17,990 nucleotides of DNA from Crocinitomicaceae bacterium (GTDB taxonomy: Bacteria > Bacteroidota > Bacteroidia > Flavobacteriales_G > Salibacteraceae): NCBI GenBank assembly GCA_018623405.1, contig JAAZVO010000019.1, positions 1-17,990 on the forward strand, in the 5' to 3' direction. Shown here piece by piece: positions 7,820 through 14,622 of the stretch; position 1 is the first letter of the stretch, and the number at the start of each line of letters is the position of its first letter. The notes below the pieces were generated by a model. It was not told the DNA's origin, did no database searches, and was given only the letters and a program-made list of their open reading frames with translations. Made by a program: the position numbers and the translations under genes.

Positions 7820-8491
7820 TTAGTAATTTCTTTCGCCAAAAATTGCAGAACCAATCCTTATCATGGTAGCTCCTTCATCAATAGCAATTTTGTAATCGTT
7901 TGTCATGCCAATTGAGAGTTCTGTAAACCCATCAATTTGTTTGGCTGTTTCCTCAAATGTTTTTCTAATTCCCTTAAATTCTTTGGTTACCTGTGTCTTA
8001 TTTTCTGTATTGGTAGCCATTCCCATCATTCCTCTAAATGCAATGTTTGGGAAATCCTTATCTAAATCGAAATTCAATATTTCTTCAAGTTCTTTTTGGT
8101 CTAAACCAAACTTAGTAGATTCTTCTGCTATATGCATTTGAAGTAAAATCGGGACTTTTCGGTTCGCTTTTTCACCTCTTTTGTTTATTTCTTTTAATAG
8201 CTTCAAAGAATCTACTCCGTGAATTAGGTGAACGAAATCTACAAGGTACTTTACTTTATTTCTTTGCAAATGACCTATGTAATGCCAATTTATTTCTTTT
8301 GGAAGTGTTTCAAACTTTTGTTGTAGTTCTTGAACCTTATTTTCACCAAAATCTAGCTGTCCTGCCTCCATTGCCTCACTAATAGCTTCATTAGGCTTTG
8401 TTTTGCTAACGGCAATTAATTTAACGTGGGAAGGAATTTCTTTTTTTAACGCTGCTATTTTCTGTTTAATAAAATCCATATCAAAACTCAT
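7820..8491 (-). CDS. yggS: YggS/PLPBP-type pyridoxal-phosphate homeostasis protein
   Basis: A 223-residue single-domain TIM-barrel protein of the alanine-racemase N-terminal fold. The PLP lysine is K30 in 'LIAVSKTKP'; other family landmarks are 'DFGENKVQEL', 'INWHYIGHLQRNK', 'IHGVDS', the 'MGMAT' segment and the C-terminal phosphate-binding 'LSIGMTNDYKIAIDEGA' followed by 'IRIGSAIFGER'. Family proteins bind PLP without catalysing a known reaction and keep vitamin B6 and amino-acid pools in balance. The start at 8491 overlaps the DUF1015 stop by 11 bases; a second ATG at 8479 (residue 5) lies one base after that stop and gives an N-terminus closer to the usual length, so it may be the true start. 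Neither has a clear ribosome site. Confidence 0.93.
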   Translation of the reverse strand: MSFDMDFIKQKIAALKKEIPSHVKLIAVSKTKPNEAISEAMEAGQLDFGENKVQELQQKFETLPKEINWHYIGHLQRNKVKYLVDFVHLIHGVDSLKLLKEINKRGEKANRKVPILLQMHIAEESTKFGLDQKELEEILNFDLDKDFPNIAFRGMMGMATNTENKTQVTKEFKGIRKTFEETAKQIDGFTELSIGMTNDYKIAIDEGATMIRIGSAIFGERNY

Positions 8492-9710
8492 ATATTACTA
8501 AGCCCGATCTTAATTTGGGCTCAATCCATGTGGATTTTGGGGGCATTACTTGCTGAGCATCTGCTACCTTTTTTATCTCCTTTATTGATATAGGATACAA
8601 AGCAAAAGCAACTTTGTTTCTTTTTTTGGTTACTAATTCTTCTAATTCTTCCATTTCGTGGGTTCCTCCCAAAAACTTGATGCGTTTGTCTTTTTTAATA
8701 TCCTTAACCTCAAGCATTCCTTGAAAAACAATATCATTAAGAATTTGGGTATCTAGTGATCTTGAAGGGTCTAAAGAATCCTCTTTGACTATTTTCTTTA
8801 ACCTAAACCAATTACCATTTAAAAACATACCTATTTCATGCTGCTTAGTAGGGCCATGGTAATTGCCAGAAACTATTTCTACCTCATCAAAATTGTTTTT
8901 TATTTCTTTCAGAAAGGTGGTTTCATTATATGGGGAAATATTTGAAACTACTCTATGAAAAGGTAACACACTTAGTTCTTCCTCATCAATAAACATGCTC
9001 ATGAAGAACATTTTTCCATTTCCTGTTTCATGGTTTCTAAGGGCCATTTCGGCTAACCGGGCAGATGAGGCTGTTCTGTGGTGTCCATCAGCAATGTAAA
9101 GGTTTTCAAACTTTTCAAATTCACCAGAAATTAGTTTCTTTTCCTCTTCGTTTTCAATAACCCAAAACTGATGCTGAACATAGTCAGTAGTAGAAAAATC
9201 AAACTCGGGTCTTTTTTTTAAAAACTTTTGTTTTAAGGAAGTCAACTTCTTGCTTGGTGGGTGAGATATTAGAACAGGCTCAGCATTAAAGCCTGTTGAA
9301 TTTAAGTAGTCAGTAAACATTTTTTCTCTTTTAGAGATAGTATGTTCGTGTATTCTTATATGCTCCTCTAAATAATCCATTACAGAAGCTCCACCAATAA
9401 TACCTGTGTATTGCCTATCAAATTTTATTTGGCGATAAAGAAAAAAAGCAGGTTGAGTTAATTGCTGAAAATACCCTTTGGCCTTAAAATCAAGGTATTT
9501 TTTTCTAACGAGTTCGTATTTTTCTTTTGGAACTTTAGTTGGATTGGGGTTAAAAAAATCCGGGTTGATGATATGTAAAAATGAAAATGGATTAGAAGCA
9601 AGTTTACCCCTTAAGTGTGGTTTAGAGTAACTAATGTATGATCTTGACGCTACAAGATGAACCTTGTCTCTTGAAGGTAATGTTGCATTAAAAGGAATTA
9701 TTTTAGCCAA
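8481..9710 (-). CDS. DUF1015 family protein
   Basis: A 409-residue cytoplasmic protein matching DUF1015 over its whole length. Visible landmarks: 'KIIPFNATLPSRDKVHLVAS' near the start (family members open with a similar 'PFRALRP' segment), 'NPFSFLHIINPD' (40-51), 'EEHIRIHEHTISKRE' (115-129; the His-Glu-x-Thr element is conserved), and 'YIADGHHRTASS' (205-216), the strongest signature of the family with two adjacent His. Its biochemical function is not established; the D-G-H-H element suggests a metal or phosphate site, which is inference. It heads a minus-strand unit with yggS (11-base overlap) and the helical-repeat gene. Its ATG lies only 17 bases beyond a TATTTTTG element that overlaps the antiporter terminator. 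Confidence 0.9.
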   Translation of the reverse strand: MAKIIPFNATLPSRDKVHLVASRSYISYSKPHLRGKLASNPFSFLHIINPDFFNPNPTKVPKEKYELVRKKYLDFKAKGYFQQLTQPAFFLYRQIKFDRQYTGIIGGASVMDYLEEHIRIHEHTISKREKMFTDYLNSTGFNAEPVLISHPPSKKLTSLKQKFLKKRPEFDFSTTDYVQHQFWVIENEEEKKLISGEFEKFENLYIADGHHRTASSARLAEMALRNHETGNGKMFFMSMFIDEEELSVLPFHRVVSNISPYNETTFLKEIKNNFDEVEIVSGNYHGPTKQHEIGMFLNGNWFRLKKIVKEDSLDPSRSLDTQILNDIVFQGMLEVKDIKKDKRIKFLGGTHEMEELEELVTKKRNKVAFALYPISIKEIKKVADAQQVMPPKSTWIEPKLRSGLVIYEF

Positions 9711-9726
9711 AGTGGGATTTTTGCAA

Positions 9727-9760
9727 CAAAAATAGGAGGCTTTTGGCCTCCTATTTCAAA
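9727..9760 (-). promoter_or_regulatory. Candidate Bacteroidota promoter for the DUF1015-yggS unit
   Basis: Read on the minus strand, TTTG (9757-9760) is followed by 22 bases and then TATTTTTG (9727-9734), an exact match to the Bacteroidota -7 box TAnnTTTG; the spacer is at the long end of the accepted 17-23 range for a TTG -33 element. The -7 box ends 17 bases before the ATG. The spacer is the stem-loop of the antiporter terminator. AT-rich sequence produces such matches by chance, so confidence is moderate. Confidence 0.4.
9730..9756 (-). terminator. Rho-independent terminator of the Na+/H+ antiporter gene
   Basis: An 11-base perfect stem (9730-9740 with 9746-9756) around a 5-base loop, GC-rich next to the loop (GGAGGC/GCCTCC), lies 25 bases beyond the antiporter stop. 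On the minus strand the descending arm is followed by a T-rich stretch ending in TTTTTG. It should end the antiporter message before the DUF1015 gene. On the plus strand the T tail is weak (TTTC), so minus-strand use is preferred. Confidence 0.8.
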
Positions 9761-9780
9761 TAATTATATGTTTTGAGAAA

Positions 9781-11073
9781 TTAGTTTTTTATCAAGTTTT
9801 TGATGGTCATACCCTGCACTAATACTGAGAATAAAACCACGGCATAAGTACATGCTATAATTAAGTTGGTAATTTCTTTGCTCAAGCCAAATTCAGGTGC
9901 TGTTAAAGATAGTGCTAAGGCAACAGAGATACCACCCCTTAATCCACCCCAAGTTAGAATTTTAATAGTTCCTTTTTCGAAACTTCTGAAAAACTTCATT
10001 AACGTAATTGGTATAGAAACACCTAAGAATCTGCAAAGCAATACTGCGGGAATCGCTAATAAACCGGCAAATACTAAGTTGATGTTTTCAATAAACGCAG
10101 GGCCTAACAATAACATTTGAAGACCAATTAAGATGAATAAAATTGCATTTAATGCTTCATCAATTAAAGTCCAAAAAGTAATCACGTAATCTCCTGCAAT
10201 ACCTTCTTCATGCTCAGAGCTGTTACCTTGCCCAATAATTAAACCCATAACAACCATTGCTAGTGGGCCTGAAATGTGATATGCCAATGCAACTTGGCTG
10301 CCTACCAATACCAAAGCTAGGGTAACTAAAACTTCAAGTTCTGTATGCTCGTTATCAATAATTACCAATAAATAGTATCCTAAAAACCCTAAACCTAATC
10401 CTAAGGAAATACCACCTATTACTTCTTGGCCAAATAACAAGGCAACATCAGAAGGAGCAGCGCTACCGCCTGTAGCTATGGCAAGTATGGTTAAGAAAAC
10501 AACAACACCAATTCCATCATTAAATAATGACTCCCCTTCAATTTTTATAGATAAGTTTTTAGAAATATTGGTTGTTTTTAAGATGGCAAGCACTGCAATA
10601 GGATCGGTAGGTGAAATGAGTGCACCAAACAATAGACATATAATAAAGAAGTCTCCTGCCGAGGTTAATCCTAAAGAGGTGTAATCAAAACCCAAAGCCG
10701 GGAACATGTAGTAGGCAATAGTTCCAACTAAAAAGGTGGAAAGCAGAGTACCTCCAAAGGCTAAAATACCAACGGGCAATCCTTCTTCTTTAAGCTTTTG
10801 AATATCAACATGAAGAGCACCTGCAAAGAGCAGGAAACTAAGCATGATATTAAGTAAAACTTCCTTAAAATCAATACCTCCTAAAATATTTGCAGCAAGT
10901 TTATCTACACCTGCATCAGGAAATATTGCTCCTACACCTAAAATGGTAATGGACATGATTAAGGCCAATAACATCAAGCCAATTGTTGCAGATAACTTTA
11001 AGTAATGGATGTTAATGAAAGTAAAAACTGCAGCCAGCGTTACTAATAACGCAATAAGATCTAATACACTCAT
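9781..11073 (-). CDS. CPA1-family Na+/H+ antiporter (NhaP type)
   Basis: A 430-residue inner-membrane protein with about 12-13 hydrophobic segments. The transport core is recognisable: 'FGALISPTDPIAVLAIL' (149-165), with T156-D157 in the unwound helix, and 'GESLFNDGIGVVVF' (180-193), with N185-D186, together the ND-type ion-binding pair of electroneutral CPA1 exchangers. 'WGGLRGGISVALALSL' (375-390) is the conserved Arg-bearing helix. There is no C-terminal cytosolic domain (no TrkA-C or cNMP domain), so it is the short form ending soon after the last helix ('VQGMTIKNLIKN'). Expected role: exchange of Na+ (or K+/Li+) for H+ to control pH and salt, consistent with but not proof of a marine host. 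It is monocistronic, with a good promoter upstream and a strong terminator downstream. Confidence 0.93.
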   Translation of the reverse strand: MSVLDLIALLVTLAAVFTFINIHYLKLSATIGLMLLALIMSITILGVGAIFPDAGVDKLAANILGGIDFKEVLLNIMLSFLLFAGALHVDIQKLKEEGLPVGILAFGGTLLSTFLVGTIAYYMFPALGFDYTSLGLTSAGDFFIICLLFGALISPTDPIAVLAILKTTNISKNLSIKIEGESLFNDGIGVVVFLTILAIATGGSAAPSDVALLFGQEVIGGISLGLGLGFLGYYLLVIIDNEHTELEVLVTLALVLVGSQVALAYHISGPLAMVVMGLIIGQGNSSEHEEGIAGDYVITFWTLIDEALNAILFILIGLQMLLLGPAFIENINLVFAGLLAIPAVLLCRFLGVSIPITLMKFFRSFEKGTIKILTWGGLRGGISVALALSLTAPEFGLSKEITNLIIACTYAVVLFSVLVQGMTIKNLIKN

Positions 11074-11095
11074 AATTTCAAATTAGCGGTTGAAT

Positions 11096-11125
11096 CAAAA
11101 GTAGACAAACTTTTAAAAAAGCAAA
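11096..11125 (-). promoter_or_regulatory. Bacteroidota-type promoter of the antiporter gene
   Basis: On the minus strand TTTG (11122-11125) is followed by an 18-base spacer and TACTTTTG (11096-11103), an exact TAnnTTTG -7 box. The box ends 23 bases before the ATG at 11073, which gives a short leader of under 20 bases. This is the best promoter match in the window because box, spacing and position all agree. It lies in the 149-base gap shared with the divergent A1 gene, for which no equally good match was found. Confidence 0.6.
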
Positions 11126-11222
11126 GAATAAAAAAAGATTTAAAAGATTTTTGATGGTCAATTAGTGGAAGATGCTTTTTTTTGCCAAAAACTATTACTT
11201 TAGTAAATAACAAATTTTGATC

Positions 11223-11720
11223 ATGAAGCACAAATTGTTTACTTTAATCTTATCGGGACTGGCAATATTCTTATTCTCTTTTGTGATTAAAGGAGGTAAA
11301 GAAGAAAGCACCGAAAATGATACCTGCAAAAGAGACGAATCAGTAGAAAAATGTAAAGGAGATTTAAATCCATTCAGATATAGTGGAGTTAAAACTACTC
11401 ACATTGTTTCAAAACCTTACGACCAAATAATTGAAGTGGCAATGCCTTTGTATTTTGATACCGAGTATCGTTTTGTTTTCAATTTAGATGGTTTAAATCC
11501 AAATATTAAGGTGGAGGTTTATGATAAAACTCAAAGAGATGATTCAAGAAAAAAGCTTTTTGAATCTTCTGCAAAACATTTTCAATATGAGCCAGATCCT
11601 AGTTTAGGATTAAACAGATTATATATTAATTATGTAGTGCCTCCAGTAGAATCTAGTGGAGAATCTGAAACTATTGAAAAAGGGTGTGTTGTGTTTACTG
11701 CAGGATATAAAAATGTTTAG
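11223..11720 (+). CDS. Exported family-A protein A1 (uncharacterised)
   Basis: Not recognised as a named family. The product has 165 residues from ATG 11223; a TTG six bases upstream could add two residues but is less likely. It has an N-terminal hydrophobic segment after basic residues (about 5-22), read as a signal peptide or membrane anchor, with no clean cleavage site. Mature landmarks shared with A2 and A3: 'C-x8-C' (C35, C44), 'LNPFRYSGVKTTHI', 'MPLYFDTEYRFVFNLDGL' (74-91), 'IKVEVYDK', 'FQYEPD', 'LYINYVVPP' and 'KGCVVFTAG' with C155. Alternating hydrophobic residues suggest a small beta-sandwich outside the cytoplasm. It is the first gene of the five-gene alternating cassette, 52 bases before lipoprotein B1. 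Function unknown; envelope location is inferred from the leader. Confidence 0.82.
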   Translation: MKHKLFTLILSGLAIFLFSFVIKGGKEESTENDTCKRDESVEKCKGDLNPFRYSGVKTTHIVSKPYDQIIEVAMPLYFDTEYRFVFNLDGLNPNIKVEVYDKTQRDDSRKKLFESSAKHFQYEPDPSLGLNRLYINYVVPPVESSGESETIEKGCVVFTAGYKNV

Positions 11721-11772
11721 GTTTAACCCAATTTAATTATGTTATATTCGTACCCGATAATAAATTTAAAGA

Positions 11773-12654
11773 ATGCACAGATTAAGCTATTTAACAGCTG
11801 TTTTAGTTTTCTTTTTTGTTTCATGTGGAGGAGGAGATCAAGCAAAAGAAAATCAGCAAAGACAAGAAGAAATAAAAGCTGAAGTTCAAAATGAAGTAGA
11901 ACAAGGTTTAGATGAAGGAGAGGAGGAAGAATTTGATTTTGTAATGCCTTCAGCTCTACAAATCACATCTATTTTTTCACGACAAGGTGCCGAATTCAAT
12001 AAGCAATACACAAACGAACTATCTAACGTAAATAATTATCTTACCAAAGAGTCTAAGTTGTTGAATCTTGGAGTTTACACTTCTGACTTATGTTATTGTG
12101 TTTTAAATAATCAATCTCAGTTAAGTATTGAGTATTTAAAAGCAGTAAAAAAGATTTCTGAAGATGTTGGAATGGCTTCTATTTTCAGCAGTGGTCCAAT
12201 ATTTGAAAGATTCGAGAATAATATCGGTAACAGAGACTCCATTATTTACATTATGGCAGACCTTCAAGAGCAAACAGACCTCTATATTAAAAGAAGCGAC
12301 CAAGAGCATTTAACAATGATGATTTTTGCCGGTGCCTGGGTTGAGGGAATGTATATTGGTTTGCAAAACACTGAAAATCTTAAGCAAGGAAATGATATTG
12401 TTCCTAGAATTGTTGAACAAATGACTTTACTAGCAAACCTTATTATGGGTTTAGAACTACAACCTGCTCAAACTGAGAAAGTACAGAAATATCAAGAAAT
12501 GTATTTAGACTTAAGAGCATTTTTTGAAAATATAGAAGGTGTAAATCTTGAAACTTTTGAATACGATTTGAGTAAAATAACAGATGAGGATTTAATGAAA
12601 ATAAAAGATAAAGTTTCAGAAATCAGAAATTCAATTGTATCAGTAAATAGTTAA
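11773..12654 (+). CDS. Family-B lipoprotein B1 (uncharacterised)
   Basis: A 293-residue lipoprotein: hydrophobic leader (about 5-16), then lipobox 'FFVSC' with the acylated Cys at 18 and Gly-Gly-Gly after it, as is common in Bacteroidota. A charged linker of Gln, Lys and Glu with an acidic run (about 22-55) leads to a mostly helical domain. Blocks shared with B2: 'PSALQITSIF' (59-68), 'LLNLGVYTSDLCYCVLN' (96-112), 'VGMASIF' (132-138), 'FENNIGNRDS' (147-156), and 'IFAGAWVEGMYIG' (184-196), the most conserved. No enzyme motif is recognised. The IFAGAW-EGMYIG block may be a buried helix or a partner-binding face; this is inference. It lies 52 bases after A1 and 11 bases before A2, suggesting co-transcription. 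Outer-membrane attachment, facing either side, is likely but not shown. Confidence 0.85.
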   Translation: MHRLSYLTAVLVFFFVSCGGGDQAKENQQRQEEIKAEVQNEVEQGLDEGEEEEFDFVMPSALQITSIFSRQGAEFNKQYTNELSNVNNYLTKESKLLNLGVYTSDLCYCVLNNQSQLSIEYLKAVKKISEDVGMASIFSSGPIFERFENNIGNRDSIIYIMADLQEQTDLYIKRSDQEHLTMMIFAGAWVEGMYIGLQNTENLKQGNDIVPRIVEQMTLLANLIMGLELQPAQTEKVQKYQEMYLDLRAFFENIEGVNLETFEYDLSKITDEDLMKIKDKVSEIRNSIVSVNS

Positions 12655-12665
12655 TAAATAAGTAG

Positions 12666-13136
12666 ATGAAATATTTAGTTGTAAACCTGTTAGCTTTTTT
12701 TCTTTTACTTTTTCCTGCAGCAACCATAGGGCAAAGTACAATTGTAGATGCTTGCGATTGGGAAAATGTTAAGAAAGATGCTAAAAAAGATTTAAAACCC
12801 TATCAATATTATGCCTTTAAAATCACCAAAATTTCGTTTGGTGCTGCAGATTCTGAGAAAGAAGTGGAAGTTCCATTGTTTATGGATGCCGATTACAGGT
12901 TTGTTTTTAATACTATGGGATTACCTCAAGAATTAACTGTACAGGTTTTTAATAAGCCAAAGGGAAACCCACAAAGAAAAATGATTTTTGAAAAAACTTC
13001 TGTTAATGATCAATTCATTTTTGAACCAAAAAATGAAGATGCTAAAAACAGAGTATATATTAGTTATATCATTCCTGCTGCAAAAAATGCAGGCTCAAAG
13101 GGATGTGTATTGTTTTATTCAGGATCAAAATTTTAA
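12666..13136 (+). CDS. Secreted family-A protein A2 (uncharacterised)
   Basis: A 156-residue paralogue of A1 and A3 with the clearest signal peptide of the three: a hydrophobic core followed by 'PAATIGQS', with cleavage expected near residue 22. Shared blocks: 'LKPYQYYAFKITKI', 'VPLFMDADYRFVFNTMGL' (69-86), 'LTVQVFNKP', 'FIFEP', 'VYISYIIPAA' and 'KGCVLFYSG'. It differs in one telling way: of the paired N-terminal cysteines in A1 and A3 only the first is kept (C30); the second position is Ala39. C147 in the KGC block remains, so C30 and C147 are the only cysteines of the mature protein. It ends without the tails seen in A1 and A3. It lies 11 bases after B1 and 16 bases before B2. Confidence 0.82.
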   Translation: MKYLVVNLLAFFLLLFPAATIGQSTIVDACDWENVKKDAKKDLKPYQYYAFKITKISFGAADSEKEVEVPLFMDADYRFVFNTMGLPQELTVQVFNKPKGNPQRKMIFEKTSVNDQFIFEPKNEDAKNRVYISYIIPAAKNAGSKGCVLFYSGSKF

Positions 13137-13152
13137 TCGTAATTTTTAGTTG

Positions 13153-14028
13153 ATGAAAAAGTTGAAATTTATTTTACCGTTGTTTTTTGGTGTAGCCACT
13201 ATTTTTTCTGCATGTGGAGGTGGCGAAGAAGCACCTAAAGTTGAGGAGAATACTACAGATTTTGAGTACACCGCTGAGGAAGAGGTGGAAGATGAGCCTA
13301 CTGAACAAACCCAATATTTTTTGCCATCTGCGCTTCAAATCGGGTCTGTTTTTCAGAAGTCAGGTCTTCAATATTTTGATGGAATTGTAAATTCTCCAAT
13401 GAATGTAGAAAAATATGAATCTAAAAATGCTAAGCTTTTAAACTTTGGCACGTATTCTGCAGATTTGGCTTATTGCGTATTAAACGGTCAAAATCAAGTA
13501 GCGTTAAACCAAATGAAGGCCCTTAGAGAATTAGCAGCAGGCGTTGGAATGCAATCTATTTTTAATTCAGAAGCGCTTTTTGGAAAGTTCGAAAGAAACT
13601 TAGGAAATCAAGATTCTGTAATTGAAGTAATGGTTCAAATCCAAGAAAATGTTGACATGTTTATTGATGATAATAACATGCAATCTATGGCCAACATCAT
13701 TTTTGCCGGAGCTTGGATTGAAGGTATGTACATTGGCGTAAAAGCTACATCAGATGAACCTGAATCTAAAATTACCGGAAGACTTGCAGAGCAAATGGTG
13801 ATTTTGGACAATTTGGTAAAAGCTTTAGGAACAGTAGAAAATAAAACCGAAGATCTATCAAATATTGAAAAGCAATTGGTTGATTTAAGGAACTATTTTA
13901 ATGGTTTAGAGGAAATCAAGGGAAAAGATCAAATTAACTTTAAGGAAATAGAAATTTCTATTGATCATCTAAGATCTATTGCTGACAGGGTCGTGAAAAT
14001 GCGCACGCAAATTGTTCAACCTGTTTAA
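13153..14028 (+). CDS. Family-B lipoprotein B2 (uncharacterised)
   Basis: A 291-residue paralogue of B1 starting at ATG 13153 (a TTG directly before it would only add one Met). Basic start 'MKKLK', hydrophobic core, then lipobox 'IFSAC' with acylated Cys21 followed by Gly-Gly-Gly and an acidic, Thr- and Glu-rich linker to about residue 55. The domain repeats the B1 blocks: 'LPSALQIGSVF', 'LLNFGTYSADLAYCVLNGQ', 'VGMQSIF', 'FERNLGNQDS', 'IFAGAWIEGMYIG' and a following 'RLAEQM'. It lacks the extra Cys that B1 has in 'LCYC' (here 'LAYC'); the second Cys of that pair is kept in both. Conservation is strongest in the middle and weak in the last 80 residues, where only a helical character is shared. 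It lies 16 bases after A2 and 9 bases before A3. Confidence 0.85.
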   Translation: MKKLKFILPLFFGVATIFSACGGGEEAPKVEENTTDFEYTAEEEVEDEPTEQTQYFLPSALQIGSVFQKSGLQYFDGIVNSPMNVEKYESKNAKLLNFGTYSADLAYCVLNGQNQVALNQMKALRELAAGVGMQSIFNSEALFGKFERNLGNQDSVIEVMVQIQENVDMFIDDNNMQSMANIIFAGAWIEGMYIGVKATSDEPESKITGRLAEQMVILDNLVKALGTVENKTEDLSNIEKQLVDLRNYFNGLEEIKGKDQINFKEIEISIDHLRSIADRVVKMRTQIVQPV

Positions 14029-14037
14029 TCTTTAAAA

Positions 14038-14562
14038 ATGAAGAAAATTTTATTTGGTTTTGGTGTTTTAGCTTTAATGGCATTTTCATATACGAATTTA
14101 AATTCGTCTAGGGAAATTGTTAATTATTGCGATAAAGAAGCATCAAAAGAAAAGTGTAAAAAAGCTCTTGTTCCTTATAGGTACAGTAGCATGAAAGTTA
14201 CCGATGTTACATTTAGAGGATATAATCAAATTAAGGAAATTACAATACCTCTTTTTTTCGATTCAAAATATCGTTTTGTCTTTAATACTGAGGGCCTTCC
14301 TCACGATATAAAAATTGAGATTTACGATAAACATTCAACCGAAAGAAAGAAAAAAGACGAACCTCTCTTTTCAGCTGAAAGCTCTCAAAAGCAATTTAAC
14401 TTTGAGCCCGAAGAAGGATTTGCAGGAACAAACATCTATGTTAATTATCTTATTCCGGCAGTTGAACCAACCAGTGATCTAGAAAAGGGATGCGTTGTAT
14501 TGATGTCTGGCTTCGAAAATGAATTAAGTTTTGACTCCGGTGGAGGAGATGAAACAAACTAA
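14038..14562 (+). CDS. Exported family-A protein A3 (uncharacterised)
   Basis: A 174-residue paralogue closest in pattern to A1. A leader with K2-K3 and a hydrophobic core (about 4-18) precedes the mature part. Blocks: 'C-x8-C' (C31, C40), 'LVPYRYSSMKVTDV', 'IPLFFDSKYRFVFNTEGL' (70-87), 'IKIEIYDKH', 'FNFEPEEG', 'IYVNYLIPAVEP' and 'EKGCVVLMSGF' with C152. Unlike A1 and A2 it has a C-terminal extension ('FDSGGGDETN') that is flexible and acidic. It is the last gene of the cassette; a terminator hairpin begins 20 bases after its stop, which supports the five genes forming one transcription unit. Function unknown. Confidence 0.82.
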   Translation: MKKILFGFGVLALMAFSYTNLNSSREIVNYCDKEASKEKCKKALVPYRYSSMKVTDVTFRGYNQIKEITIPLFFDSKYRFVFNTEGLPHDIKIEIYDKHSTERKKKDEPLFSAESSQKQFNFEPEEGFAGTNIYVNYLIPAVEPTSDLEKGCVVLMSGFENELSFDSGGGDETN

Positions 14563-14581
14563 AATTTAATTTACTTAATTT

Positions 14582-14611
14582 AAAACCTCTGTTTACCGCA
14601 GAGGTTTTTTT
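14582..14611 (+). terminator. Rho-independent terminator of the A/B cassette
   Basis: A 10-base perfect stem (14582-14591 with 14599-14608) with a 7-base loop, followed by T through 14611 (seven T in a row from 14605). The stem is AAAACCTCTG with its complement. It starts 20 bases after the A3 stop and ends 12 bases before the SDR start, so the SDR gene must either be reached by read-through or start from a promoter overlapping the hairpin. Confidence 0.88.
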
Positions 14612-14622
14612 ATTTTATAGCT

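Larger units (their letters stand above)
11223..14562 (+). repeat. Tandemly duplicated gene pair, order A-B-A-B-A
   Basis: The five genes alternate strictly between two protein families. Gaps are 52, 11, 16 and 9 bases. Paralogues share blocks of near-identity at protein level but have clearly diverged at DNA level, so the duplication is old rather than a recent copy event. No mobile element or direct repeat borders the block. The left edge is the divergent antiporter gene and the right edge is a terminator. Confidence 0.85.

Noticed and set aside
11149..11212. Promoter of the A/B cassette (TACTTTAG at 11196-11203)
   Set aside because: One mismatch to TAnnTTTG and no TTG at 17-23 bases upstream; the long T run nearby makes chance matches likely.
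11223..14562. A/B cassette as a toxin-immunity or contact-inhibition locus
   Set aside because: Both families carry export leaders and neither has a toxin, nuclease or immunity-type feature; repeated alternation alone is not enough evidence.
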